From Pomphorhynchus laevis (Eukaryota > Acanthocephala > Palaeacanthocephala > Echinorhynchida > Pomphorhynchidae): a DNA stretch of 64,000 nucleotides. Below, piece by piece: positions 1-12,660 of this stretch. The translations under genes were made by a program, and so were the position numbers. The notes beneath the pieces were generated by a model. The model was not told the DNA's origin. It did not search any database and saw nothing but the letters and a program-made list of their open reading frames with translations. The first letter of the stretch is position 1. Every line of letters begins with the position of its first letter. Where the stretch lies: positions 1 through 64,000 of the forward strand of contig WNNJ02003691.1 in the NCBI GenBank assembly GCA_012934845.2, read 5' to 3'.

Positions 1-1290
1 CGACAGCGATGAGACGAAAAGTTACGAGAAGGCGGGGTTGTATGCGGATGTGGATGGTAGACCAGGAGTGTTGAGCAAGATATGTGGATGTGTGATCAAA
101 GCGACGGAGACGTAGGAGCACTCAAACGGCGGAGTTGATGATGCGTGTAGGGGTAGGATGATGGATTTTGGAGAATTGGCGAAAAGGCTTAGGCAGTAAT
201 CGATTTTAGGAAAAGAAAGCGATGAAAGAAGAGACATACATGAACGGAAGTCGATAAGGGGTCGGGTACGGCGGATGTCACGGAGAATTAAGTTAGACGA
301 GCGGACCTTGTCACGGACGAAGGGTTTAAGGGAAAGGTGATCATCGAAATGGAAGCCTAAGAAAGTGAGATTGTGGACTATGGGGATGATTGATGAGGCA
401 AAAGATATATGGGGAGGAGATATGTTAGGTTGACGGGGAGGATCCACATTATTTTGGACTTGTCTGGGTTTAGAACGAGATGGAGATTGGAGAGACGTTT
501 GTAGATAGAAGAAAGACAGTTGAATGCATAAATTGCGATATCGTGTATGCGATTGGCGGATGCATGAGCATATATTAGGATGTCATCGGCGTATTGCATC
601 ACGTTAAAGGAGTAAGGTTTGATAACTCGAGCGAGATCGCCGAGTAGGTGAGAGAAAAGCAGGGGTCCTAGGACTAAACCTTGTGGGACCCGGCAGAAAA
701 TATGGATGAGAGAAGAGGATGATGAATTTGAACAGACTCGAAAAGAACAGTCGGATAGATACGAGGAAAACCATGCTACGAAGGAGTAAGAAAAGTCACA
801 ATCATAGCGAAGGCGATAAAGGAGGATGGAGTGGTCGACGATGTCGAAGGCGGATGAGAGGTATAGGGAGATGAGAACACTATATAGAGCCTTGTCACGA
901 GAAATGAGTAGGTCGTTGTAAACTTTCATGCATGCGATTTCTGTGGAGTGATTAGAGCGGAAAGCGGATTGGAAAGGAGGGTACAGATTAGATGAAGAGA
1001 GATAAACGTTGATCTGTATTAAGATAAGGCGCTTTAAGAGCTTGGAAAAAGTAGGGAGAAGTGAAATGGGGCGATAACTAGAAGGAAGTGAGGGGTCAAG
1101 CGATTGTTTCTTAGGGAGAGGACGAGCGATAGCGGATTTCTAGTGTGACGGAAAGATACTACTGCGGATGGACGAGTTAAACAAGGTGGTGAGGAAAGTG
1201 GATATCGATGAGCATATGGATTTAAGAATGCGGGTAAGAATACTGCGACCACCAAAGATCTTGGTATAATTGTGCAGACGAATTTCAAGA
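1..1290 (-). pseudogene. LINE-A: non-LTR retrotransposon reverse transcriptase (broken, cut by window edge)
   Basis: On the minus strand the sequence reads as a LINE reverse transcriptase. The N-terminal segment has the YRPISLLP motif near 1060-1090, a STEIA-like start of the fingers about 950, motif A (SAFDIVDHS) near 840, motif B (VPQGLVLGPLLF) near 680, the catalytic YADD near 580, and a C-terminal thumb with FLGFHFDDHLSL near 340. The frame shifts at about 440 and a stop interrupts the motif-1 region near 1140, so it cannot make a full protein. The missing endonuclease side would lie right of 1290, but nothing recognisable is there, so the copy looks 5'-truncated. Spacing and motif wording fit the CR1/L2/Jockey superfamily; I cannot settle the clade. 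Confidence 0.85.
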
Positions 1291-1299
1291 CACGCGCGA

Positions 1300-2520
1300 A
1301 CACCTATAGAAGTTGCAGCACATCTCGGAAAGTGTTACTTTGTAAAGATCTGTTTTATGATCTCCTGGTATGATCTCCTGGCTATGCATCGTATTGTTCA
1401 TCAAGTTGAGGCGTATCCTTCGGATTGTATAGTGTTTAATAAGAGAATTGGAAGTAGTGGACATTTCAAAAACTGGTAGTTTTGAGTCATGAAAGATGCC
1501 TATCTCATTTCCGACTTTCACATCGAGCGATCAACGCGCGGAATAGTTTTCCTGATAAAATCGTGGACATATCCGATGATAAATCATTCTAAGTACAACT
1601 TATGCGTTGAATGAGTTGCGAACGTACTCCTCGGCTGGTGAGCTACCCTTGGTGTTAATCGTCTCTGACTAAGATTACTAATGTGCATTTTTATTATATA
1701 TTTGTATCCTTTTTCAGTTTGATTTTTTCTGTGATAGTTATTTGTGAGCGGTCAAAACAGCCATCTGACTGTAGACCTGAAGTGTTAATAATAAATAATG
1801 ATTCTGTTAAGTTTGGCAATTATTTTATAAATTATGATCATCGTGATGTATCGTGCAGCCGTGAAGACTGTGATATATGGACAAGAGTTATGGTACCGCG
1901 TAAATTATCATGAGCTTTTCTTGCCAGAGTTTATTTACGGTTTCTGTGCTTCTGGATGTTTTTCCTGCTGCAGTAATTCATAAGTTTTAACACAAAAATC
2001 AACTCAGACTAATAATGGTCGTCATAAGAAGCAGCAATTAACTGTATATATAAATGACTATTCTACCTATTCTTGTGATGACGCCCGTTTAAGCCAATCA
2101 ATCAACACTCAAATTTTAGAATACTGCCAGATTTCGAAGAATTTTCGTTATAAAATATAAGTACATAGTACAAAACATGATGTTGTATCAACCAAATAAT
2201 CGACCTGCACAGATTTAACCTGAAAATATGTTTGATAATCTTAATAAAGCAAATATAATAACGCCAAAAACGATATGCGTTATGACATTAAACAAGGAAG
2301 CGAAAGATGTATCAATAGCTTCACACAGTGGAAGATCAGATGTGGTGCATTTAAGGGTGGTCTTACTGATAATATCGTGGACATATCCTATGCTAAATCA
2401 TTCAAAGTACAGCTCATGTGTTGGATGAATTGCGAACGTACTCCTTTGCTGGTAAACTACCCGTAGTGTTAATCGTAAGGGCAGGATAATTTTTAACTCA
2501 ATCAAATACTACGAGGCGAA
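1300..2520. other. Gene-poor stretch with a direct repeat
   Basis: No convincing gene. Segments 1558-1670 and 2371-2482 are diverged direct copies of one about 110-bp sequence, 0.8 kb apart. Short reading frames here have no recognisable domain and are probably chance. Confidence 0.6.
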
Positions 2521-2554
2521 AGTACGTATTTCATTTTGTACCTCCGACCTCGCG

Positions 2555-3272
2555 ATGTCCTACAGAGACTACTTCCAAGAAAAGTTGGATGGATATGGGA
2601 CACTTATTTACAAGCCTATACAGGCCTCAATAAAAATAAATAACTTACAACCTTTCATATCGGACGAAAACATAAAAGAGCTTGAAAAGGATTTTGAAAT
2701 TTCAGATGTCCGCTTGATCACAGGGAAAAGTGGCCTACCCATCTCTGTGGCATTCGGCTCAACTTCAATTGACAAAGCCCACTTACTTTCTAATAACTCT
2801 TATAACCCATTTTTAGGACATAATTTGGTATTCACAGTCCTAGACAGCCATGACATGACTTACCCACACTGTAATTTATACCACAAATGGGGTCACTGGG
2901 CATCGAAGTGTTCCCAACCAAGATAGTGTGGTGTATGTGGTTCCTCAGAAGACCACACTGGTAACAAATGTGAAAAAAAAACGCCACATTGCCTGAATTG
3001 CGGCCAAAACCACCCAGCGTGGACAAGGAAATGCAATTATTTTAAGGAATATAGGAATAGAACTAGAAACACTGGTCCTCCTGCCCATCTGACAAACTTT
3101 GCCGAAACAGCTATGCCCATACTCAATGATCACAAATTAACTCATTCAGACATGCAAAATCATAGACGAGAGGCTGCAGGCAAATATGCGGGAAATACAG
3201 AATATCATCTAACATTCAGCCATAAAGATAGATGGAGTTGGGTATATTCCATGTACAGATCCCAAGACTAAA
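2555..3272 (+). pseudogene. LINE-B copy 1, ORF1 (CCHC zinc-knuckle nucleic-acid-binding protein)
   Basis: Reads from the ATG at 2555 through a premature stop at 2924-2926 and continues in frame. The first 100 residues have no domain I recognise. They are followed by three knuckle-like cysteine clusters, a C-x2-C-x4-H-x4-C form being the family pattern. The first has Tyr in place of its second Cys, the second reads CGVC, and the third reads CLNCGQNHPAW then RKC. This layout is typical of ORF1/Gag-like proteins of Jockey-superfamily LINEs, which bind element RNA. ORF2 of the same element follows about 250 bp downstream on the same strand. The internal stop makes it a pseudogene. Confidence 0.8.
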
Positions 3273-3522
3273 AACGCTCCCTACTCGAATAAGAGGAATA
3301 CTTCATTACAGAGCCTCGCCTCGATTAAACTAGCAAAGAAGGACAAGCATTGGGAATTTGCGGTGGCGGTCATGGGAGATGATGATATTGCCCGTGGGCA
3401 AGTGTCTCAATCTGGTCCAGCTGAGTGTGAGAAAGGCCACCTTATTACGTCCGGCTTTGACTAGGATGAGGCATCTCACTCCTGTTAACCAACACAATGG
3501 GAAGTAATTAAGGACCGTTTTC

Positions 3523-5945
3523 GCTGAATATTCTTCAGTGGAATTCGGGAGATGCTTCCACCCTTAGTCTTCTATCTGGTAGATATGCTGATGTTATAAT
3601 CATTCAGGAAACGAGGTCTATCCGTCTTCCTCCAGGTCATTACACGATTTATCCTTAAGCACATCTACACTTATTATACTCCGTTCATAACCCCACTCAT
3701 TCTTCTTCATATCAAGGTCTTTTAATCATAGTTAAGAGCTTCTTAAGATCTTCCCTCTTACAAAACAATTCTTGTCCAGCCCTGTCTTGTTTAGCTATAT
3801 CACTATGTAAAAACGGTAAACGCATCAGCATAGCCAACATCTATATCCGGCCGGCAGAGATTCACAAGAACCGTGACCTCCTCGATCGTATATTAGGTAG
3901 CGGTTATGACATGCTACTTGGTAACTTTAAGAACATAACTGGTTGTTGGATTAATGCAGCACTTCGCAGAGCCAGGAACGGCTATCTTATTCACAAGCCA
4001 CCTTCCCCCCACCTTTCATTGCTCAACAACTAATTCTCTCCTCGACATTTTACTGCTACATAAGAAGTGGTTGCTGAAACCCTTCTGTACCGAGCAGTCG
4101 CGCCAACAACAGACCACCTCTCATGACCTAATTCGCTGGCGGATAGAGGAAAATACGTTACTTAGAAGGAGGTTTCACTTTGATTTTATCAGAGTGGCTT
4201 TCTTTCAGACAGCTATCCAACTATTCCCCAGAATTGGAAATGAGAGTTTGACCAAATTTAATTCCTTCCTCTCATCGCGAGCTACCGCGTTTCTTTCGAC
4301 TACCTATAAAGGTCGAATATGCAATCCCATTATAACTAAACTCAAGGTACCAGCTAAAATGCTACACCTTCCTAATCTCTCTGTTTCCGCCAGACAGGTC
4401 CTCTCGAATAAATACTGGAGCACTATATATAGGTTCCAACTGAGTAAGGATAAAGCGAGCATTGCTCGTCTTAACCTTACTCAGTCTTTCTTTTGGAAGA
4501 TATTTAAGAAGGAGAAGTTTATCTGCTAGAAGGAGAGAGTTTTGGGTTGGATAGGTAGCATAGGCCTTGACAAAGTTTTGGATGAGTCACTATCCCTACA
4601 TAATTATGGATCCACTCTATCTCCCGAACCAATCCCGCCTTGGGGCGAGTTCAGGAGCAGGGACTTATATGTCACAAATATCCTAAACTCCTGGGGTCAC
4701 TTCTAGGCACCTCCAAATACCACACTCCGCTCGCCATTTGGGTCTGTCAGCTTTTGACAGACATTCGGAGAAATGAGGTCGCCATCACTATGCTACTACT
4801 AGCCTCCCCGTCCGATGTTGCTGACATTAATATCAGCTGTCGTGTTTTTATACCAAAAAAGAAATTGATTTCATGCCCTAAAGATTTGCGGCTTATCTCG
4901 ATTCAAAACTCCCTCATCTCCATCTACAAAAAAGTGCTTGTGCGTAAAATCCGCGACTATCTAAGTAGACGAAATTTACTCCTACCAGGTTTCTACGGGT
5001 TCGTCAAAGGTCGCTTGGTTTATACAGCAATAGGTGAAGTACATCAGTTTTGTCAGGAGAATAGTCATCAACTCGCTGTGGCTGTTACTTTTCTGCTGCA
5101 TTTGACTGCATTTCCATTCTTTTTTATCTCTTCTATCAGGTCCCTTGATTGCCTGCCTGAATTGTTAACAGGTTGGAAATATTGTTATATACCAAGCGAT
5201 TCTTCTATGTGGACGACCCTGATGCACGTTAGTTCCACCCGATTACAGGTGTGCCTCAAGGTTTCCCACTTTCTCCAATCCTGTATCTTGCTTCCTCCAT
5301 TGAACTTTACAAAAACTTTAAACGCGACAAACATCTAGTGGTATACGCTGATGATACTACATCCCTGTTCTCTGGACGCAGGTGCAAATATATAGTCTCT
5401 GACATCAGCCGTTTCCTTTTAAGATTAAAGATCAATTACCCATATCCAATCTTATTCTCAATTCATCCAAATCACAAGTGGTCGTCTTTAATGGCTCTCC
5501 TGCGACAGAAAAATAAAGAGACTAGCACTCTCTGCCCTCTACTCCATATTGACTAATCAATCACTCCCAGTCTTCACGAGTCGAGTAAAATACCTGGGGT
5601 TCACCGCGTCGGTGAATTGGTCAGCGAAAGCTGACTTGGATAGACTCAAACGTATCCTAAAGAAAGCTAGATGGGCCCTGAAACGGGCTCAGCATCTGTC
5701 ATTGAAAGTGAAAACTCATGTGCGCCTCTGGGGCACTTGGGCTATCTCTGGATTAGTCTTCTTTTCTAGAGGACGTCCCCCTGAGCAAAGGCTAAGGTTT
5801 CTTAAGCTCCTCGTCTCTCGTTTACCAAGCATAGTCCGCGCCGATTGGATTCTTCGGGGGTGAAAGAACCCGGATGGTACAGTCGTAGGGCGGCGTGTTG
5901 GTGTGACTGGAGGGCTCAGATCCCTGTTGATTTGAGGTCGTAACA
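3523..5945 (+). pseudogene. LINE-B copy 1, ORF2 (endonuclease plus reverse transcriptase), frameshifted
   Basis: The apurinic-like endonuclease starts near 3523 with LNILQWNSGDAS and QETRSIRLP, and continues with a degraded GDFN-like site (LLGNFKN) near 3915. A linker of about 190 residues follows (to 4529). The reverse transcriptase includes GFVKGR near 4995, motif B (MPQGFPLSPILYL) at 5251, and an intact YADD at 5344-5355. The tail ends with [14 protein letters not shown] at about 5863. At least four frame changes and several stops separate these parts. No RNase H domain is seen. The copy is close to full length for the family (about 3.4 kb with ORF1) and serves as the reference for the other fragments in this window. 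Confidence 0.85.
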
Positions 5946-7728
5946 TATTAGAAAACTTGAATTAATGGTGACGACTGATAACATTTGACCTTGTTTTTTA
6001 TGCATGTTTCTATTTTTAGTTAGTTATCTGTTGTATAATTCTTATACAACAGATAGTGTTGTATAAGAATGTTGTTTCTCTGATAACTCGACATTGCATA
6101 TCGAGTGACCACACTCTTTAATCAGAAGTGAATTCCAAATGAGAGACATAGAAATGAAACAGGAAGGCATCCAGAGTTCGATCGATAACGAATAATGTGT
6201 AGCAGAAACTGGTTGTTTGAGCGAAGTGCTTTGGAGGACGAATATTCAGCGACGTGCAATCGTTGGTGAAGATACTCTGTGCTGTTTTAATGTTTGGTTT
6301 CTTTGATTAAATGTTAGATAAAAAGCAGTGATTGAAACGAAACGTAACTACGATTTATTTTATTTTCGCTATAAAGTAAATCAAAATCTATTAACGCTTT
6401 TTTGTTCTGACGACAATCTAACCGGGCTATTTAAAACAAGCAATTTAATCTGTCATATGTGATTCAAGCTTATGATGACGAGTATGACATCGAAGAGTGT
6501 CTTGCCGAGGTCAATCTGACAATCCCCTTTCAAAAGCTAAATGATCAAGTGGCAACCCTTCTACAGATACTGCTACAGTGCGATGAACGTATTTATGGCA
6601 ATTGAGCGTATTTACGACAATCGAACGTATTTATGTTAATTGAACGTATTTATGACAATTGAATGTATTTCAATTGCTTCAAAATGTCGATAGCGAGCAT
6701 TCTTTTGTGCTGGTCAGAACTGGAAATACGACTACTACTGAGGATTGCAAATGCAACGCACATTTGTGCTATGATACGATAGCGCCATGTGGCAATTAAT
6801 GGTTATTTATTTTTTAATGGCACAAGATAGAAATTATTGACAAATTACAGAAATTACTGCCAAATATGAAAATTTTATCATTTTCTAAACTGAGCGTTTA
6901 CACCGAGAAGATTATACAAACTTGAGGTACATGTCCTTGAATACAATGTTTTAGTAATGATACGTTGATGAAGTTTGGAAGAAAAAGTTACTATCAAAAA
7001 AATAGATCAAACTGAAATTTAGTATTATGAAATATTATAGTTTGTTCTTATGAAATATTATGAGGATTGATTCAAAATGTCGCGATAGATAGAAGTATGG
7101 AGATTGATTCGCCCTGTAACGGTAGACAGATATCTAATCTCGTTAAACTTTCCGCATTTACAGGTCATTAGCAAATACAAGATGTGGACCATCCAAACGA
7201 CAAAGATAGTTTGAAAGATTTATAAATAGTAAAGATTCGTTTAGAGATCACTGTTAAATTTCCGAGTTTATGGTTATATCAGCTGAAAGAGAGTTAACTT
7301 TATGAACCTGTAATATACGGTTAATTAGAAATACGACATATTAGATCATGAATACGGTAGTGTTTTGAAAGTAACATACAATATACAGGGTACGAGAACA
7401 TAGGCTTTACTGAAATTTAAGAATATTATATACATCGTAAGATCACGCTAATCGATACAGCTTAAAATTTCACTATACGCAATCTTTGACCATAATGAAT
7501 AAATCGGAAGAACCTTATACTCTTTCTCAAATAAATAGGTACAAATATATAAAATGTATAAATATAGATACAAATTAATGTAGCTTATTACATTGGGAAC
7601 AAATTTTAAAATTAGGTACAAGTTTGATGAAATAAATAGAGAAAAGTATCTGACTTTAAATAAGACGTTCTAGAAAATGAATGTTTGAGATATGGATACA
7701 GTTGGGAATCATTATGAAATTTGATTAT
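5946..7728. other. Gene-free AT-rich stretch with small repeats
   Basis: No gene seen. Two mutually exclusive hairpins overlap at 6029-6053 and 6038-6070 (14-bp arms, 5-nt loop for the second). A minisatellite of five 19-bp units (consensus gaacgtatttatgacaatt) occupies about 6585-6670. Confidence 0.7.
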
Positions 7729-8483
7729 AGAATTTGATAAGCACTTGCATGTTGAGATCGGTTGTATATTTCAGCATGTTGCGCTTATGACACGAATTGT
7801 GTTGTCCATTATAACGACTACTCTGCTTGAATGCAACTTTAAGTGAGAAACTAAGAAATCTGCTGTTTTTTATCACTCTAAATCATTGAATAATGGAGAT
7901 TCATTAATCCTTCATAATAATTTAAATGGTTCATTTCCTTGAATTTAACTATTGATCTTTAACTCACATAGAAGAATATTTTTTGTTTCTTATTTTTTAA
8001 CATTTTTATTACAATATTTTATTGTATTTTGGTATTTTGTTATCAGGAAAGGGCTGATTGCTGTAGTAGTTGCGTTTTATAAAAATTCCAAAAATTTATC
8101 ACTTATGATTCTTCCGCGTCAGTGACGTAATATATTTGTATTTTTCTATGACGTCATTTATTTAAGATGTTTGAGAACAGCTTTGAAAAATGGGGTTTAT
8201 ATCTTATTATACTGATTCACACATCTTATATAGTATCTTTCTTTATACTAGCTATTAGATGTGTAAATCTACACTATTCACTATGTTTTCTTAATGAACA
8301 TTGTGCTTATTGTAATTTAGGCTCATTCTACGTTGCCTTGACATTGTATTTATTTTATATGTGAATTCTTTCGTTGAAAAATCTTCTATAAAAGAGCAGT
8401 GAATATGTATGTTTTAATTAAAATACTCTGTGTTACTTGGTCACTAGATTTAAATTTGATATCAATATAATACTCTGATTGCA
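7729..8483 (+). promoter_or_regulatory. SUMO-A 5' flank and promoter
   Basis: This block is nearly identical to 35731-36485 upstream of SUMO-B, so it was duplicated together with exon 1. It holds a full palindromic cAMP-response-type site TGACGTCA at 8149-8156, a half-site TGACGTAA at 8123-8130, and a TATAAAA box at 8387-8393, about 90 bp before the ATG. That spacing would place transcription start at roughly 8415-8420. A 66-residue reading frame at 8167-8364 is probably chance, because the duplicate copy carries a stop. Factor binding is inferred from sequence only. Confidence 0.6.
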
Positions 8484-10741
8484 ATGGCTAGTGCGGACCC
8501 AGAATCAAAGACAATTCCATCATGTGATGGCAATGCTTCTGACTCTAACACTGAATACATTAAGCTAAAAGTAGTCAATCAGGATGGAAATGAAGTTCAT
8601 TTTAAGGTGAAGGCTACTACTTCAATGGCAAAGTTGACCAAATCGTATGCTGAACGTATGGGTAAGTGATTGTTGCGGTGAGTTAAACTATTTATATAAA
8701 TATAAATTATAAATATAGTATGATATATCATATTTTAATATAATATTAAATTATAATTATGAAATTATTTTAGATATTGTATATACGCAATGATAATTTT
8801 GCTGTGTGTAAGCAGTCCATTTGAATCTGTAAAATTTATAAATTTTAGTTACACATTATTGACTTAAATATTATTAGCCACAATATATCCCTATAGTTGA
8901 TTACACCCTGTCCGGTTTATGTGTATTTAATCATATTCATTATTTTAATGTTTTTCTTTAATTCTACTGAACTACAAGAGAATTATAATTTACGAACTTT
9001 TTGTTCGATGGCGGTCTTTTGTTTGTGGCTATCTTACACGGCGCCTTCCGACTGAACCACTCGGCGTCTTTCACCCCCGAAGAATCCAATCGGCGCGGAC
9101 TATGCTGGGTAAACGATAGACGATTTATAAAAGCAAATACCCGAATTATATAAAACCACATACACATACATTTTGAACGTATTAGAATACTCATAATGTT
9201 GGATAATCATGCATCAAAAAAATATTATCTGCCCATCATGCTATTGAATGCAAGTTTTCTCTAAAATAATCGATTACTAATCTGTAAAGAAGTAGTTTAA
9301 ATAGCCGTGATGCATTTATATTCAAAGGGATAAATATTATCATCCTTTCGATGATAATATCGATAGGTACTATATTAAATTATTACATTAGCAATCAAAT
9401 CTACTTTAAATAAACGCAAAACAATATTTGATGCGTTTGCTAAAACGGTCCGTTTAATATTAATTGTGTAATTTTTAAATTGTCAAAGAGCAATTCCAAA
9501 AATAAAAGTTTCCAAAGGTGTAAGCATTGTTCATTAGCAAAGCAAATAACTAAATTGTACAGCTTTTGGGGATGCCTTTATTGAATTGTAGATACTCCTA
9601 AAATGATACTTATCAAATATGTTATAACTTACTAATTTTTCTGTTTACGGAGACGGAAACTCTTGATTGTCAACCTAAACAGCTTACGACCTATGATCGA
9701 CATGGAAATATTCTATCAAATTAACTTCAAGCCTTTTCTTTTCTTTGTCAACTGCTAAAAATGGATATATCTCCCGGTACTTCTCTGCATAATCCATTGG
9801 CTTATTTCACAACGTTTAATAAAACAACTTAATTTAAAATGTTCTAAAAATGCTTAGGATTAAATTTAGTTCGTGTTTTGTGGATCTGGGAAATGCGGTC
9901 GGCTACGTGTCCAGCGGACAATTGTCAGAAGTTCTTGATGAACGATGTTTGTTGCAGTGTTCTATTGTGATATTTTAACTGCTTTTGTAGATTGTGGGGT
10001 TATGTTATCTTTTAATGGATGGATACGTGTAATAAATGCTATATCGTTTTACAATTGAATGACAACGACAATGTATTCCTAATAATTTTATTTGATATAT
10101 ACGCTTGATAATTTTGCTGTGTGATATGCGTCCATTTGTATCCGCAAAATTTATCAATTTTTGTTGCACATTACACCCTGTCCGGTTTATGTGTATCTAA
10201 TCATATTCATTATTTTAATATTCTCCTTTAATTCTACTGAACTACAAGAGAACTTTTATAATTTACGAACTTTTTGTTCGATGGCTATCCTTTGATTGTG
10301 GCTATCTTCAAATAAAAGGGACTCATAATTTTTGCTTACTTTAACTGAATAATTGAAAGGAACTACTGCTTATATTAAAGAAACTATAGGATTTCTAATT
10401 TCTAGACAAAATATATAATTGATTTTTAGTACTTAAATTTATTTCTGCAAATGCTCTGCTTTAATTTTACAGAACCAAAAGAGAAACTTAATTTGCCAAG
10501 CTTTTGTTCGATATATTAATTTAAGCTGCGGCTAAAAGGAATTAGCCGCAGCTTAAATAGCAGATACAAGGAATTCATGATTTTATTTGCCCAAACTTTA
10601 GGTGTTCAATTGCAGAGTCTTCGATTTATGTTCGACGGAAATCGAATAAATGAGAAAGACACTCCTAAGGAGCTTGAAATGGAGGACGGTGACGTTATTG
10701 AAGTCTATCAGGAACAGGTTGGAGGTTGTGCTATGGTTTGA
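8484..10741 (+). CDS. SUMO: SUMO-A: small ubiquitin-like modifier, two exons (8484-8661, 10602-10741)
   Basis: Ubiquitin-like protein modifier that is conjugated to lysines by E1/E2/E3 enzymes, mainly in the nucleus. Exon 1 begins at ATG 8484 (CAATGG context). It has a flexible 23-residue N-terminus, then strand beta1 EYIKLKV and beta2 EVHFKVK, and ends after the first base of a Gly codon at the donor G|GTAAGT (8661/8662). Exon 2 follows acceptor TTTAG|GT (10601/10602) with [10 protein letters not shown], the [11 protein letters not shown] segment and EVYQEQVGG, then CAMV and a stop. The total is 105 residues, the usual SUMO length. Gly-Gly is the maturation site, so the CAMV tail must be removed by a SUMO protease. 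The 1940-bp intron has normal borders and there is no lesion. No clear psi-K-x-E self-conjugation site is seen in the N-terminus. The order of conserved elements leaves little doubt about the family. Confidence 0.96.
8662..10601 (+). other. SUMO-A intron with a repeat pair and a LINE-B fragment
   Basis: Donor GTAAGT and acceptor TTTAG. Segments at about 8900-9020 and 10165-10285 are near-duplicates of each other. A related stretch lies at 39260-39370 in the SUMO-B intron, so the right-hand copy is probably ancestral. Bases 9038-9122 are a minus-strand scrap of the LINE-B 3' end (same sequence as 23840-23910), fused into the left repeat copy. A hairpin with arms ttaagctgcggcta / tagccgcagcttaa lies near 10520-10556. 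Confidence 0.75.
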
Positions 10742-12660
10742 TTAACATGGAACAGCGACAAATCTCTGAATAAAAGGCGCCATGTACATTTTTAAAATGA
10801 CATAATTTGTGTTGTATCGGTTGTCGAAGCTTAAATTATTAAAAGACTATTTAACGTTCATGTTTGTGTTGAAATTTTAATCGATGCCAATCATAACGTC
10901 AAATCATGACGATGATTTAACTTGAAATCAGAATGATTTAATTTAAAATAATTTATGCTTACTTAATTTGAAATCAGAAATGATTTCAATTCAATTTGCA
11001 AAATGTAAGATGAAAGTTTTTTAAAAAATCTAGTTGTCAATGAAGCAGACGAGTCTAGTGATCGTCAGCCAACATTAAAAAAACCGAAACTTGAAACGTA
11101 GGTATTAGATCAGTAGTTGATGAGGTAAACCAATTACAAAATGTAGCGTACTGCTGCTGGCTTCCAGATAGGATTAAAGTAGCGTGCAGAATAAAAAAGT
11201 CATTAAAATTTCAAAAATATTTAAAGTTCATATTTGAAATTTTTGAATTTTATCGATGCCAATCATATTTGAATACAAGATAAATTCAGATGTCGATGAA
11301 TGTATAATATTCACATCAATTTACATGTCGGAGGGACAACTACTGCAAGGAGAACATACGGCTGCAATGTATTTGCAGATATCGATGCATTGACAAATTT
11401 GAATACAAGATGGCCTCACTGTACCGTGGATTATTATAATTATCGGTAAAATTGTATTAAAGATTATAATCTAGAGGAATCTAACGAATACTTATTAAAA
11501 TTATATTTTTTGGGTTAAAGTTAAGTGTTATTGAACACTTATGATTCGACAACTTGAGATTTTTTAAGAGGACCTACGTCATTTATACGAAAAAAGATCA
11601 AGAAAAGTTTAATTATTATTTTAAAGTTAAATTTTTAATATCTAGTTGCTATTTCTAATATGATGGCAGTTAGACATCTTACGACTAATAGAGATAAAAT
11701 GAAAATTAATTTGTTTGATCTAAAAATAGTTTTATTCTCGAAATTTGGACATTGTGACATATCTACATTTTTTTCAAAACTTTCGATAATAGTGTGTGAT
11801 GTACTTACAAAAATATTAATATCCCATTAACATCGGATGATAATTCAGTTGAATTTTGATAATTTAAATTATATTAAGATATTTTTAAATTCACATTATT
11901 TTATCAAATAACAATAATTTATTTTTAATTATTTAATGCATATGATTACAGTTATACAAATTATTCTAAGGATCTAAAAACATCTGCTCTCCATCTGCAA
12001 ATTCAAATTTTTACTCAAAATAGTATATAATTTTCATAAATTTTGAATAACTCTGTACAGAAAGAATCTGAATCAGATATCGCTTGTAACTGTTTTTCGA
12101 AAATTGTCAAGCTGTACTTTTTATCCACCTTAAACAATTTAGAAATGTTATCCGATACAAATCATTCAACATACTCTTTCAGCAGCCCGGATAAGCGTGT
12201 AATAAAAGCTTTGGTTGCTGGGCCGTACGCGCCGGGTGTATGAACTCGTATATTCGTTGACCTATACTGTATATCCTTCTGGTTTTCTTGTGTCGGTGTG
12301 TCCTACCCCCTTCCCGGCATCGGCGGCAACATCCATAGCGTAGCTATAGACCTGGGTATTTGCACATTGTAGTCCCACACAAAATACAATTTGTAATTTT
12401 CGTTAATTTTGAATAACTAGAAGTGTCTCCGGTAAAAATATCTCTTTCAAGGAATAATTACTGTAATTTTACATAAAAAAAGTATGTTTAAAAGTTGTAT
12501 TTTTAACCCGTCTAAAGTTAATTCGCCTTTCAATATTGTAGTAAAATAAGAACTATCATGACAGTATTCCTTTCAAATTAATACCATTATTTATAATTGA
12601 ATATCATTTGGTCGGAACCTCAAAACTATGACTGCAAAATAAGATTTTAGATCACAGATG
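10742..12660 (+). repeat. SUMO-A 3' flank, present three times in the window
   Basis: The same sequence recurs at 40638-42560 (nearly identical) and, in two blocks, at 27860-28215 and 28555-29420. No gene is seen. A GC-richer island at about 12200-12370, including a small atagc-gta-gctat hairpin, is conserved in all three copies inside otherwise AT-rich sequence. Its nature is unknown. A 66-codon reading frame at 12043-12243 is kept in two copies and broken in the third, so I do not call it a gene. Confidence 0.7.
10769..10774 (+). terminator. Likely SUMO-A polyadenylation signal
   Basis: AATAAA about 28 nt after the stop codon. It is conserved in the third, truncated SUMO copy (near 40665) but has no exact match at the same place in SUMO-B. 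The function is inferred. Confidence 0.5.

Noticed and set aside
8167-8364. 65-codon hydrophobic frame upstream of SUMO-A as a membrane peptide gene
   Set aside because: The near-identical duplicate upstream of SUMO-B has a stop in it, and it overlaps promoter sequence.
12043-12243. 66-codon frame conserved in the duplicated flanks
   Set aside because: Recent duplication alone explains the conservation. The third copy is frameshifted and no domain is recognisable.
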